32,136 bases of DNA from Bacteroidaceae bacterium (GCA_017521285.1 JAFXDG010000085.1:1-32136); one strand, 5' to 3'; shown: positions 1 to 8,280, counted from the stretch's first letter. Program-made: numbers and translations. Notes: generated by a model not told the origin, from the sequence alone.

Positions 1-402
1 ACCGTTGTGCTCGCACCCTGCGATGGCTACACGGGTCGCAAGGAGATTCAGCAGGGACAGCTCATTCAACCCGGGCAAACGCTTGTCGATATTGTCGATT
101 CGGAGGAGAAGTGGATTGTTGCCAACTATAAGGAGACGCAGACTGCAAACATAACCGAGGGCTGCGAGGTGGAGATTGAAGTTGATGCAGTCCCTAACCA
201 TAGATTCAAAGGCGTTGTACGCTCGATTTCTCGTGCTACGGGAGCAAGTTTCTCGCTTATGCCTCAGGATAACTCATCGGGCAATTTCGTAAAAATCGAG
301 CAGCGTATTCCTATTCGTATCGACTTTGTAGAGGATAACGATGCAGAGGCGATGGAGCGAGTGAGTGCTGGTATGAATGTAGAATGTACGGTCTTGTACT
401 AA
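1..402 (+). CDS. HlyD/EmrA-type membrane fusion protein, C-terminal part (5' end outside window)
   Basis: The reading frame is open from base 1, so the gene begins before the window and only about the last 133 residues are visible. The segment starts in the returning half of a lipoyl/barrel-sandwich region (LAPCDGYTGRKEIQQGQLIQ) and continues into a beta-barrel with the typical WIVANYKETQ stretch, in which EmrA-like proteins read 'xVxANFKExQ'. In this family the protein is anchored in the inner membrane and bridges the pump to an outer-membrane channel. It is followed after 12 bases by an EmrB-like exporter, which supports a drug or toxic-compound efflux pair in one operon. The substrate cannot be told from sequence. 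Confidence 0.85.
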   Translation, partial: TVVLAPCDGYTGRKEIQQGQLIQPGQTLVDIVDSEEKWIVANYKETQTANITEGCEVEIEVDAVPNHRFKGVVRSISRATGASFSLMPQDNSSGNFVKIEQRIPIRIDFVEDNDAEAMERVSAGMNVECTVLY

Positions 403-414
403 AAGTCAGGGTTT

Positions 415-2031
415 ATGTCTTGGGAACAAAATAAGCCCTTTTCGATTCCGCAGATACGTTTCGTCCCGGAAAAGATGAAACCGTGGATTGTAATCCTCTT
501 TATGATGGTGTTGCAATGTACGGGCGGAATCTATATGGCTGCCGTTAATGAGATTGTCGGCTCGACGCAACTCCTCAAGGAAGATGTTATGATGGCGGGT
601 TTTTCATCGCTCATCGGTATGGCACTCTATTTCGTGCTGATGTTCCGCCTAAAGAGTGCCGTACGCCCCAAAACAACACTATCCATTACGCTTTGTGTGC
701 TTATATTGGCCAATCTGATATGTATGCACACCGAGAGTGTACTCGTCTTGGTTACGGTCTGCTGCATAACGGGATTTTTTCGTCTGTGGGCTATATTTGA
801 ACTAAACTCCACAATACAACTTTGGCTCACTCCTAAACGAGATATGTCGGTATTTTTCACCTACATCTTCCTTACGGTAAATGCCGCAATGCAGATTGCG
901 GGTCTGGGATTGGCATTCTTTTCGACTTGGGCTTCGTGGCATTATATGCATTGGGTAATGATTGCGCTGCTGATGGTGATGTGGCTTGCAGTGCTTATCA
1001 TATACCGGGACATACCCATTATGCCCCGCTTGCCGCTACTCGGCATCGATTGGATAGGTATGTTGATGTGGGGCACAACGGCTATGTCGGCACTCTTTGT
1101 GTTAATATATGGCGAGCATTATGACTGGTGGCAGTCGGAGCATATATGCTTTGCTACGGTGTTTGGTGCGGCGACACTCGGATTAAATCTTCTACGCGCT
1201 TCATTCATTCGCCACCCTTATATCTCGCTCAAAACATTGATGATGCCTATCGTGTCTATGTCGATCATTGCGGTAATTCTCGCCAACCTTCTTTTGGCTC
1301 CGTCGCACATATTCGAACTCGCATTGATGGGTGGTGTGCTGGGGTATGATGGACTAAATGTTGCATCGTTGAATTATGTGGCTCTGGCTGGTATTATAGT
1401 GGGTGCAATCTTTACCTGGAGGTGCTTTGCGATACAAAAATGGACCTATCAGCGAATGTTGGTCATAGGCTTCTCATTATTGGCTATATACTTGGCTTAC
1501 TTCTTCTTCTGTATCGACTACAACATACCAAAGGAGGCTCTTATGCTACCTGTTTTTGTGCGTAGCGTGGCGCAGGTACTCATAAGTACCGTGCTGCTGA
1601 CATCAATCACACGCTTGCCTTTCCCGTTGCACTTTACACAGGGTGTGTGTATGCACAACCTTTTCAGTTCGGTCTTGGCGGCAAACATCGGAACAGCGAT
1701 TGTCGGCAGATGGCTAAACGTGGCAATGAAGCGCAATACGATGCTGTTGGGCGAGAGAATGGATAGTATCGAGCTATCTACTTCGCACACTCCTTTTGGC
1801 GAGTTGTATGGTATGGTACAGATACAGTCGTTGCTTGAATCTATGAAGGAGATATACGGTTGGTTGCTATTCGTAGCGATTGTGTGCCTAATCGGACTTA
1901 TGTTACGATATAGCGGCATCCGCCCGACGAGAGTGATTGAGCCTACTTATCAAGCCATTCATAAGTTTATTCGCAGCGACATAAGATTGCGTTTGCGGTT
2001 GCGCAGACGCAATAGAGCTTTACAATCTTGA
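415..2031 (+). CDS. MFS transporter, DHA2 (EmrB-like) family
   Basis: This is a 538-residue, very hydrophobic protein with about 14 membrane segments, starting near residue 23 (KPWIVILFMMVLQCTGGIYM) and ending near residue 505, followed by a basic Arg-rich tail (RLRLRLRRRNRALQS). Length and segment number fit the 14-TM DHA2 group of proton-driven exporters. It lies 12 bases after an EmrA-like adaptor, so the two probably form a two-part inner-membrane and periplasmic export unit, with the outer-membrane partner likely encoded upstream of the window. The N-terminal 20 residues are polar and cytoplasmic. A stem-loop (2034-2076) begins 3 bases after the stop codon and may end the transcript. Confidence 0.88.
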   Translation: MSWEQNKPFSIPQIRFVPEKMKPWIVILFMMVLQCTGGIYMAAVNEIVGSTQLLKEDVMMAGFSSLIGMALYFVLMFRLKSAVRPKTTLSITLCVLILANLICMHTESVLVLVTVCCITGFFRLWAIFELNSTIQLWLTPKRDMSVFFTYIFLTVNAAMQIAGLGLAFFSTWASWHYMHWVMIALLMVMWLAVLIIYRDIPIMPRLPLLGIDWIGMLMWGTTAMSALFVLIYGEHYDWWQSEHICFATVFGAATLGLNLLRASFIRHPYISLKTLMMPIVSMSIIAVILANLLLAPSHIFELALMGGVLGYDGLNVASLNYVALAGIIVGAIFTWRCFAIQKWTYQRMLVIGFSLLAIYLAYFFFCIDYNIPKEALMLPVFVRSVAQVLISTVLLTSITRLPFPLHFTQGVCMHNLFSSVLAANIGTAIVGRWLNVAMKRNTMLLGERMDSIELSTSHTPFGELYGMVQIQSLLESMKEIYGWLLFVAIVCLIGLMLRYSGIRPTRVIEPTYQAIHKFIRSDIRLRLRLRRRNRALQS

Positions 2032-2033
2032 CT

Positions 2034-2076
2034 AAAGTTTCGCATGTACTCCTGAAAGTTGTACATGCAAAACTTT
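2034..2076 (+). terminator. 16-bp stem-loop just after the exporter gene, related to the dispersed AGGAGT repeat
   Basis: The arms 2034-2049 and 2061-2076 pair over 16 bp with one mismatch, around an 11-base loop. No long T run follows, only TTAATTTG. On the minus strand, the loop and inner arm read CAACTTTCAGGAGTACA, which also occurs in the two long repeat copies at 12909 and 15831. It is therefore probably a short member of the same family sitting at a terminator position. Confidence 0.5.
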
Positions 2077-2094
2077 AATTTGTTATTTTGGCTG

Positions 2095-2157
2095 CAAAGA
2101 TACAAAAACACTTCTACAGAAGTGGATTTTTAAAGAAAAAGCACTTTTGTAGAAGTG
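2095..2157 (-). promoter_or_regulatory. Orphan promoter module with two phased palindromes, reading leftward
   Basis: Read on the minus strand, there is a 16-bp palindrome CACTTCTACAAAAGTG (2142-2157), a 17-base spacer, a second palindrome CACTTCTGTAGAAGTG (2109-2124), 6 bases, and then TATCTTTG (2095-2102), a perfect Bacteroidetes -7 box. The repeat period is 33 bp. No gene starts downstream in this direction: transcription would run into the 3' end of the exporter gene. The same module with three palindromes lies at 9560-9656. Confidence 0.55.
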
Positions 2158-2213
2158 TAAGATATGTAAAACCAGTTATACTTGCCTTACATTTGGCGTT
2201 TGGCGTTTTGTGG

Positions 2214-3686
2214 TTATTGCACTGCTGAAAGTGCCTGCATCATCTTTTCCACCCCGGGCCAACCACTGATGGCTTTAACGAACTTACCTTCGCGGTCATA
2301 GATGAGGTAATGGGGAATGGCATTTTCGTATTCGGGAATTTGCATGGCCTGCTTCTTGTCTTCGGGGACAATGTAGTGGATTCCTTCATGTCGGGCAACG
2401 TACACCAACCAGTCATTGGAGTCGCTGCTGGTGTCGGTGATATAGATGAAATCGACCCCTTTCTCTTTCAGGCTCTCCTTCACGCTCTCCATCTCTTTCA
2501 TTCCCATTCGGCATGGGCCACACCATGTAGCCCAAAAATCAATGAAGACAATGCGGCCTTTGTGTTCTGCCACGATTTTTGGTAACCACTCCTCAGGTTT
2601 GCCTTCCGGCAAGTCTTTGCATGTCCCTTTGCTGTCGGCGGACTCTTTTTTCATGAGTGCCTGCATCTCTCGTATTTGTATTTGGAATTCCGGTGACAGG
2701 CTATCCAACTTACTTTCGCTCACTGGCAGATTGGCCTTCACACGGGTCATCACTGCCTTGGCTTCGTCCAATTCCTTGAACCAGCGTCCTAAAGGAGAAT
2801 CTTCCAGTCCGTTAGCTTGTATATACTCTCTTCCCTCACCAAACAAATTATTCATGCAGGCGAAGAAGCCGAGCGTGCTACGGTAGTAAGTCAGTTCGGG
2901 CGCATGAGGGTCTTTGAAGGTAAATTGTGCCTCGAACATGGCCAGCGAGTCTTCGTCCGTCAGAATCTTCCAACTCGTCTTCACAAACATGAAGTTATGT
3001 AGTTTGTTTAAGTAATCTTGTTCTATCAGCATTCTGCGGTATTCACGTTCTCTGGATGAGAGGTTGAGAGAGTCCAATTGTTTCACCACATCCTGAAACT
3101 CGTTCCAGCACACCTCGCGCCATTCGTCAAAGGTGCTGCGAGCATGAGCGACAGCACAATCACGACTAACGCCCAGTTGCATACCTTTCATGTGAATGGG
3201 CAGAGGCATTTCAAAACTTGCACCTTCCATGTGGACGGCTTTCTTCCAAAGTTCCTGCAACTTCTCTGTGGTGATGCTGTCGCGTGGTGTCTCTTTCAGA
3301 TAAGCTTCGTATGCTGCAAAAGCGCTTCTACTGTAGTCGAGTCTGACGGTATCGCCGGGGAAGAGCATGATTTTCAATCCGTTCATGCATTGGTGTTGCA
3401 GTGGGTAACAGATGTCGTATGTGATGGAGAATGTTCCGTTGATGGAATCTTTGGTAACCTCGCAACCATTACCTTTCAAAGATTCGTGATTTCCCCAAAA
3501 GCCAGGAGGAAAAGGATTGTCACCAGGCTTCCAGTCAACATACCGTCCAAGAATAACGGCAGGGGCACTCTTGCGTTCCCATTGTGTATAGCTGGTGGTC
3601 TCATTCGTCGGTTGACAACTCAGCACCGATGCCATCAGTGCAAGGGCGCAAATGGATAATAAGGTCTTTTTCATGTTCACTTTCAT
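2214..3686 (-). CDS. TlpA-like thioredoxin-domain lipoprotein
   Basis: The protein has 490 residues, or 486 if translation starts at the second Met (3674). It has a lipoprotein signal (MKKTLLSICALALMASVLSC), which places it on the periplasmic side of a membrane. The middle, about residues 50-340, is a helical and beta region like the DUF4369/TlpA-associated domains of Bacteroidetes. The C-terminal thioredoxin fold carries the redox motif WCGPC near residue 386, preceded by FIDFWAT, and a cis-Pro loop NAIPHYLIYD. Such proteins act as thiol-disulfide oxidoreductases for secreted proteins. It is followed upstream by an M28 peptidase and a second TlpA-like gene, all on the same strand. A short copy of its own 5' end is found at 4772-4816. 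Confidence 0.87.
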   Translation of the reverse strand: MKVNMKKTLLSICALALMASVLSCQPTNETTSYTQWERKSAPAVILGRYVDWKPGDNPFPPGFWGNHESLKGNGCEVTKDSINGTFSITYDICYPLQHQCMNGLKIMLFPGDTVRLDYSRSAFAAYEAYLKETPRDSITTEKLQELWKKAVHMEGASFEMPLPIHMKGMQLGVSRDCAVAHARSTFDEWREVCWNEFQDVVKQLDSLNLSSREREYRRMLIEQDYLNKLHNFMFVKTSWKILTDEDSLAMFEAQFTFKDPHAPELTYYRSTLGFFACMNNLFGEGREYIQANGLEDSPLGRWFKELDEAKAVMTRVKANLPVSESKLDSLSPEFQIQIREMQALMKKESADSKGTCKDLPEGKPEEWLPKIVAEHKGRIVFIDFWATWCGPCRMGMKEMESVKESLKEKGVDFIYITDTSSDSNDWLVYVARHEGIHYIVPEDKKQAMQIPEYENAIPHYLIYDREGKFVKAISGWPGVEKMMQALSAVQ

Positions 3687-3718
3687 AATTAATTATCTTA
3701 CATTAAAATTACATTCAT

Positions 3719-4726
3719 TTATAAATTTGCCATTTTCCAAAGACAAAGGAATGCAGATTTGGTAATCTCCACCATTTTATCCCAATTTATACGATGGCTC
3801 TCATCAGAAGGTTTATGATAGTCGGAATGCGAGCCAGTCTGATACCACACGATTGAAGCGCCAGCATTGAAAAATGAAACTTGGTCGCTGCCACGGCTAA
3901 AATCGTCAGAAGAATTATAACTTGGATCGAGTGCAAGCGAGTATTGCTTGATGTCATTCTTTAGCCATTCTGCATAAACGGAGTCTTTGGCAGTATACAT
4001 AAAATTAAAATGATTCTTGCGGTCTTCAACGCAATCACGACCAATCATGTCGAAGTTCATATATCCCTTTACCTTCTTGATATCAGCAAAGTTGTTTACG
4101 AAATATTTAGAACCACACAGTCCTTTCTCTTCTCCATCCCACAAAGCAAATATCACAGTTTTTTCAGGTTGCTGACCTGTGGCAAGAAACGCTTGCAATA
4201 TCTGAAGTACCGCCTGCACACCTGATGCATTGTCATCAGCACCATTGTAGATGGAATCATCAGCAAGCATCGGGTCATATCCTAAATGGTCATAATGCGC
4301 ACCTACAACAACTATCTCTTCAGGATTTTTGCCTTCAATCTTGGCAAGAATATTACGCATATTAGCCACACGATAAGGCCCCTTCTTTATCTGTTCTATT
4401 CCTTCGGGGACAACAGTATATCCTGATGCTTTACTATAATACAACGAATATCCCTTAAAAGGCTGCACAAAACTATTACCGAAGAGTGGTGTTGCCCCCA
4501 TCTGCTTGAGAACCGCCACAAGATATTCTCCTGCAATATGTCCCCATTCGGTGCCGGCCTCACGTCCTTTCAACACATCGGAAGCAAGAAATTCTACATG
4601 AGCCTTTGCCTTTGCGATATTGATTGTTGCAAGCCCCTTCTGCTCAGGCTTAACTTTTTCTTTCTTAGCTTCTACAGGCATGATTGCTACAACAAATAAA
4701 GCAATCAACAGAAATAGTTTCTTCAT
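3719..4726 (-). CDS. M28 family zinc metallopeptidase (secreted aminopeptidase type)
   Basis: Starting at 4726, the protein is 335 residues with a clear signal peptide (MKKLFLLIALFVVAIMPVEA). The frame is open 15 codons further to 4771, but that extension overlaps the remnant discussed at 4772-4816 and would bury the signal peptide. The M28 metal ligands can be seen in order: His in VVGAHYDHLG, Asp in NGADDNASG, the Glu pair in LWDGEEKG, Asp in NFDMIGR, and His in SHSDYHKPSDE. The fold is the two-zinc exopeptidase used to take N-terminal residues off peptides outside the inner membrane. It sits between two TlpA-like genes, 33 bases before the lipoprotein gene, and appears to be a later insertion between them. 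Specificity is unknown. Confidence 0.9.
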   Translation of the reverse strand: MKKLFLLIALFVVAIMPVEAKKEKVKPEQKGLATINIAKAKAHVEFLASDVLKGREAGTEWGHIAGEYLVAVLKQMGATPLFGNSFVQPFKGYSLYYSKASGYTVVPEGIEQIKKGPYRVANMRNILAKIEGKNPEEIVVVGAHYDHLGYDPMLADDSIYNGADDNASGVQAVLQILQAFLATGQQPEKTVIFALWDGEEKGLCGSKYFVNNFADIKKVKGYMNFDMIGRDCVEDRKNHFNFMYTAKDSVYAEWLKNDIKQYSLALDPSYNSSDDFSRGSDQVSFFNAGASIVWYQTGSHSDYHKPSDESHRINWDKMVEITKSAFLCLWKMANL

Positions 4727-4771
4727 AATTATAACTAATAAATGACATTCTACAACAACTTGCATTTTCAA

Positions 4772-4816
4772 TTATTTTCCGAAAAGGGAGCAAATGGATA
4801 ACAAAGTCTTTTTCAT
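4772..4816 (-). pseudogene. Remnant of a TlpA-lipoprotein 5' end (14 codons)
   Basis: On the minus strand, ATG at 4816 opens MKKTLLSICSLFGK and a stop. Its first nine residues equal residues 5-13 (MKKTLLSIC) of the lipoprotein at 2214-3686, and the DNA match covers about 30 bases with few changes (compare 3647-3679 with 4788-4820). It begins 9 bases after the stop codon of the 626-residue TlpA gene. The simplest reading is that the two TlpA genes were once adjacent and the M28 gene came between them, leaving or duplicating the signal-peptide start. Deletion of a third paralogue is also possible. Confidence 0.55.
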
Positions 4817-4825
4817 GTCCGATTT

Positions 4826-6706
4826 TTATTGTTCAAGTACTCTGTTAATTTCCGTTTCAATCTCCTTCAAAGTCTCTTTGCCAAATCCCGTGGTTTCCCA
4901 CACACGTTTGCCTTGGCGGTCGTAGAGATAATATTGGGGAATGGCTCCCAATCCGGGAATTTTGTTCCAAACATCACTCTTGATACGATAGTGTTGCCCC
5001 GGAATCTTTATTACCTGTTCGCTCCATGCATCCATCTGGCTCGTCTCATTGGTGAGATAGACGAACACGACATCAAGACCCTTCATCTGTTCCTTCATCG
5101 GCTCCATAGCTTCAATACCCTTCATGCAGGGAACACACCAAGTTGCCCAGCAATCCATGAACACCGCTTTGCCCGGATATTGTGCAGCTATGGCGTTGAG
5201 CATCTCTTCAGGAGCAGCGTCGGGAGTCGGTTTCATGCGGTCGGCCGCCTCCTTCTTCAATCTTTCCAACTGTATCTTCACGCTGTCGTTTTTCACCTTT
5301 AACACCTGTTGGAAATAAGGATGAACAGACTGGATGATACTGTCAGGCTGCACTTCGCCAGCCCTGAGTTTGTCGCCCACCACTTTAGCACTTGCGTAGG
5401 CTTTCATCATATCGTAAACCTCGCCCTTGTCCATTCCGTTAGCTTCCAAATAAGGTAAATTGCTAAGGTTAAGGGGCAGATAGAATGAACGTCCGTCGCG
5501 ATAGAACATCAAGTCCTTTGCATGGGGGTCCACAAGGGTCTGGGTCTTCTTCATTTCGGCAATCACGTCGCTGATGTCGTTTCCATACCCTATGCGCCAT
5601 TGCAACAAAGGTTCGTAATTCCTGCGTGTCGCCAAATAAATGTTGTCCACAAGTAATTGGAGCATATCTTTCTGTCGCTGCGTATAGTCCCTTTTCTTCA
5701 ACACATCCTGCCGGAGGGAATCATAACACGTCCACACCTTGTCGCACCACAGGGCATACGTCTCTCCTTTAACAAAGACAGGCATCTCCTTTATAAATCC
5801 CCGGATGAAGTGCATGTTCTCAAGTACCACCTGATTGAGGTCGCCAATACTGCCGCCCACCCGATAGCAATCACTCGGAGCAGGCTTGCCTGCGGCAAAA
5901 TCATGCACACGTGCCACACATGCCGCCGCGTCGATGTCCAATGTCAGTGTTTCTCCCGGTATGATGTAAAGCCAAAATTGGTCAATGTCTCCCATACTGG
6001 GATCAACAGGATATCCGATGAATTGGGGGCACATCGGCATGAATGCCGGATGGCAAAACTGCGTGACAGAATCTCCATAAATAGTTTCGTCTTCATAGTC
6101 ACCCGTTAATGGATTGCGTGCAGTATCTCCAAAGTAGCTGACCTCACTTCCACCATGTACCCTTATTGTAGCCTTGGCCTTACCATACGTCAGGGTCAAT
6201 GGTTTGAGCGGTTCGCCGGTATTCTCGGGTTTCTTGTATGCCGGCAATCGGAATGGATGCAGTTTACCGTCAAGGCGTATGCCGAATATTTTCCAAGAAC
6301 TTGCGCTATCACCTTCAATATAGTCAAACATCACAACTTTCTTGGGCAACGGTTCAAAAGTGAGGATGAGCGAATCCTGCATAGGATTCTTATCATACTC
6401 CTTGCCTATTTCAAACGCTTCGTCTGACAACACCATAGGCCCATCGTGCGTAATCAATCGGCCACTGATATACTTATAGACTCTGCCTTCACATTCCAGT
6501 CGTGCACCTTCCATACTCCAGTTACGTCGGTGAGCACAATTCATCCGAAAGTGTACCACTGTCTTTTTCTTCAGATGCTCCACCTTAACAGGTAACAGAT
6601 CAGATGTGTTTATCGAAGCAAACGCAGGCTTGTCGCTTACTCTTGTTTTTGCTTGCATGGTCATGCTTGCCAGAAGCGTGAATAAAAGGAATACAATTCT
6701 TCTCAT
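4826..6706 (-). CDS. Periplasmic TlpA-like thioredoxin-domain protein (long form)
   Basis: The protein has 626 residues with a cleavable signal (MRRIVFLLFTLLASMTMQA) and no lipobox. The N-terminal 500 residues hold a beta-rich part followed by a helical DUF-type region. The C-terminal thioredoxin domain has WCVPC near residue 520 (AVFMDCWATWCVPCMKG) and a cis-Pro loop LGAIPQYYLYD. The gap from active site to C terminus fits TlpA/ResA-type reductases. Start choice is supported by a promoter with TTTG, 20 bases, TAGTTTTG just upstream (6735-6766). It is co-directional with the M28 and lipoprotein genes and is likely the first gene of that set. Its role in thiol chemistry of exported proteins is inferred from the family. 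Confidence 0.87.
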   Translation of the reverse strand: MRRIVFLLFTLLASMTMQAKTRVSDKPAFASINTSDLLPVKVEHLKKKTVVHFRMNCAHRRNWSMEGARLECEGRVYKYISGRLITHDGPMVLSDEAFEIGKEYDKNPMQDSLILTFEPLPKKVVMFDYIEGDSASSWKIFGIRLDGKLHPFRLPAYKKPENTGEPLKPLTLTYGKAKATIRVHGGSEVSYFGDTARNPLTGDYEDETIYGDSVTQFCHPAFMPMCPQFIGYPVDPSMGDIDQFWLYIIPGETLTLDIDAAACVARVHDFAAGKPAPSDCYRVGGSIGDLNQVVLENMHFIRGFIKEMPVFVKGETYALWCDKVWTCYDSLRQDVLKKRDYTQRQKDMLQLLVDNIYLATRRNYEPLLQWRIGYGNDISDVIAEMKKTQTLVDPHAKDLMFYRDGRSFYLPLNLSNLPYLEANGMDKGEVYDMMKAYASAKVVGDKLRAGEVQPDSIIQSVHPYFQQVLKVKNDSVKIQLERLKKEAADRMKPTPDAAPEEMLNAIAAQYPGKAVFMDCWATWCVPCMKGIEAMEPMKEQMKGLDVVFVYLTNETSQMDAWSEQVIKIPGQHYRIKSDVWNKIPGLGAIPQYYLYDRQGKRVWETTGFGKETLKEIETEINRVLEQ

Positions 6707-6734
6707 TACAATAATAATGTTTGGGTTATGCTTG

Positions 6735-6766
6735 CAAAACTATCCAATTCTGATGTTTCCACCAAA
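6735..6766 (-). promoter_or_regulatory. Promoter for the long TlpA-like gene
   Basis: On the minus strand, TTTG (6763-6766) and TAGTTTTG (6735-6742) are separated by exactly 20 bases. This fits the Bacteroidetes -33/-7 consensus, 29 bases upstream of the start codon. Confidence 0.65.
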
Positions 6767-6773
6767 TAAATGA

Positions 6774-6837
6774 GTTTACAAACAGTTTACAAATGGTTTT
6801 TGAGACAAATAAGAAAGTTTGCAAACGGTTTGCACGT
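6774..6837. repeat. Two pairs of 10-bp GTTTRCAAAC half-sites with 11-bp phasing
   Basis: GTTTACAAAC (6774-6783), GTTTACAAAT (6785-6794), GTTTGCAAAC (6817-6826) and GTTTGCACGT (6828-6837) form two pairs, each offset by 11 bases. They lie directly behind the -33 box of the TlpA promoter and may be operator sites, for example for the membrane HTH regulator encoded next to them. Apart from the degenerate repeat half-copy at 7021-7091, nothing else is seen in the 6838-7091 gap. Confidence 0.35.
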
Positions 6838-7020
6838 AACCGGTAGAATGCTGATATACGGTTTTTTATTTAAGTTTAGTTCGGACGTAAGTCCTCATCA
6901 GTTTCACGGTCGCAAGGTCGATTTTCTAAAACTCAGACACCATACCTTAATGAATGAATCAAAAGAGATTATCGATGATTTTTTAGCGAATAGTAGCATA
7001 AACACCATGCAATACAGCAG

Positions 7021-7091
7021 TCAGAACTATCGTCTGAACTCCTGTAACTCCTGAACTTCTGCAACTCCTTTGCTTGCAAAAGTCGAATATT
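7021..7091 (+). repeat. Degenerate right half of the AGGAGT/ACTCCT dispersed repeat
   Basis: The stretch follows the right half of the copy at 12909-13105: a CTATYGTCT start, several ACTCCT units, and then 7061-7088, which matches 13076-13103 at about 25 of 28 bases. It ends just before the stop codon of the HTH regulator gene. The left half is missing or rearranged: 6996-7020 resembles the reverse complement of the repeat's centre. Confidence 0.5.
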
Positions 7092-8105
7092 TTATAACGA
7101 AAGTATGAACTCGTCCCAATCTTTTCCGGTTCCACTCTTGTCAAAGACCTTTTTGTACAGTCTTGTCCGGATGTTGCTGATACTGCTCTTGTCCTTTTTG
7201 AGCACCGATGCAATATCGGCAGGCTTGATGCGGAGCTTCAGCAACATACATACCTGCCACTCGGTGGAAGACAGGTCATGCAGACCGAACAGACTGCTTG
7301 CAAAGTTGGGATAGACAATTTTCAACTGGCGTTCCAACTCCCTCCAATCATCTGGTTTGAGATTTTCTCCGGCATCAATGCGGCCACGAAGCACGCTATA
7401 ATAATCGGATTGGAAGAAGTCCGCCTCCACCTCCTTCATGGCTTTGGCCACCGGCTCGGGGCGAAGCTGGTTGGTTTCCTCTATCTCCGCCAGTTTCCGT
7501 TCCATTTCGCGTTTGTGCCTACGCAGACGCATGACGTAGCCGATGCCAATAACAGCAAGCACACACATTGTAATAAGGATATAGGAAAATACGCGGTTCT
7601 CGGCTTTCAACTCTCGTTCGGTGGTGGAAAGCACGAAATGTTTCACCGGAGCATCAGCATCGTTGGGATATCGTCTGACGAAGTTCCGGATTTCCTCTTT
7701 GCGCTCCTCGGTCATGGTGGTTGTCCGTACAATGGTCTCCTTGTATCCCTTAAATTCCAGTACGACGGTGGAGTCGTTGATGATGTGGAAAGGCATTACG
7801 CGATCACGCTCCATATAGATGGAATCGTTCAGACGGTATCTTCCCATCTCGTGTGCGAGAATCATCATCTCATCGCCCACGGCATGGAGCTGCACCGTAT
7901 AGTAGGTGCTGTCCGCATCGTAAATTTTACAACGCGTGTAGTGTGTATATACAGATGGATTTGCCTTTCCGTCGGGGGCAATTTCGCTCTTCAGCATCCA
8001 CACACCCACGATGGAAAAGTCCCCCCTCTTCTCATCAGCTGCCAAGCATACGAGCGAAAGGAGGCAGGCAAAAAGGAAGATTGTCAGCTTACCAGTCATT
8101 TTCAT
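7092..8105 (-). CDS. Membrane-anchored LuxR-like HTH transcriptional regulator
   Basis: With the start at 8105, the protein is 337 residues with an N-terminal signal or anchor (LTIFLFACLLSLVCLA). A periplasmic beta-rich lipocalin-like domain follows (FSIVGVWMLKSEI, then repeated short strands). Next come one membrane segment around residues 168-190, a charged coiled region (RRHKREMERKLAEIEE), and a C-terminal helix-turn-helix (LSSTEWQVCMLLKLRIKPADIASVLKKDKSSISNIRTRLYKKVF, quoted here in parts: LSSTEWQVCMLLKLR, then IKPADIASVLKKDKSS). This layout, a sensor outside and DNA-binding domain inside, is common in Bacteroides. A longer frame reaches 8159, but the promoter at 8125-8155 leaves 8105 as the best start. 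It may govern the neighbouring TlpA genes; that is inference. Confidence 0.75.
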   Translation of the reverse strand: MKMTGKLTIFLFACLLSLVCLAADEKRGDFSIVGVWMLKSEIAPDGKANPSVYTHYTRCKIYDADSTYYTVQLHAVGDEMMILAHEMGRYRLNDSIYMERDRVMPFHIINDSTVVLEFKGYKETIVRTTTMTEERKEEIRNFVRRYPNDADAPVKHFVLSTTERELKAENRVFSYILITMCVLAVIGIGYVMRLRRHKREMERKLAEIEETNQLRPEPVAKAMKEVEADFFQSDYYSVLRGRIDAGENLKPDDWRELERQLKIVYPNFASSLFGLHDLSSTEWQVCMLLKLRIKPADIASVLKKDKSSISNIRTRLYKKVFDKSGTGKDWDEFILSL

Positions 8106-8124
8106 GTGCCACATAAATCGGTTG

Positions 8125-8155
8125 CGAAGATAGTGCAAATCAAGCGAAGGACAAA
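8125..8155 (-). promoter_or_regulatory. Promoter for the membrane HTH regulator
   Basis: On the minus strand, TTTG (8152-8155), 19 bases, then TATCTTCG (8125-8132), one base off the consensus. The 39-bp direct repeat at 8135-8173 overlaps its spacer and -33 box. Confidence 0.5.
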
Positions 8156-8173
8156 ACAAACACGGGGTTATTT
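8135..8173. repeat. 39-bp direct repeat, left copy, flanking the ATPase cassette
   Basis: This 39-base stretch matches 9682-9720 at 36 of 39 positions in the same orientation. The matching stops sharply at both ends. It overlaps the regulator promoter. Confidence 0.8.
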
Positions 8174-8280
8174 GGTCCTTCGGTGGGTGTTGAGGCGCAT
8201 TGCCACACCCACAATCGCGAAGAGTTCATTGCTAAATGGGACGCGCACATAGTGGGAAGAATGTATAAAACGGACAAGGT

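Noticed and set aside
6770-7054. A 94-codon frame in the gap next to the TlpA gene
   Set aside because: It includes the operator-like repeats and the degenerate repeat half. It has no promoter and no domain.
7278-8252. A 324-codon plus-strand frame opposite the HTH regulator
   Set aside because: The minus-strand product has a signal segment, membrane helix and HTH; the plus frame has none and overlaps the regulator promoter.
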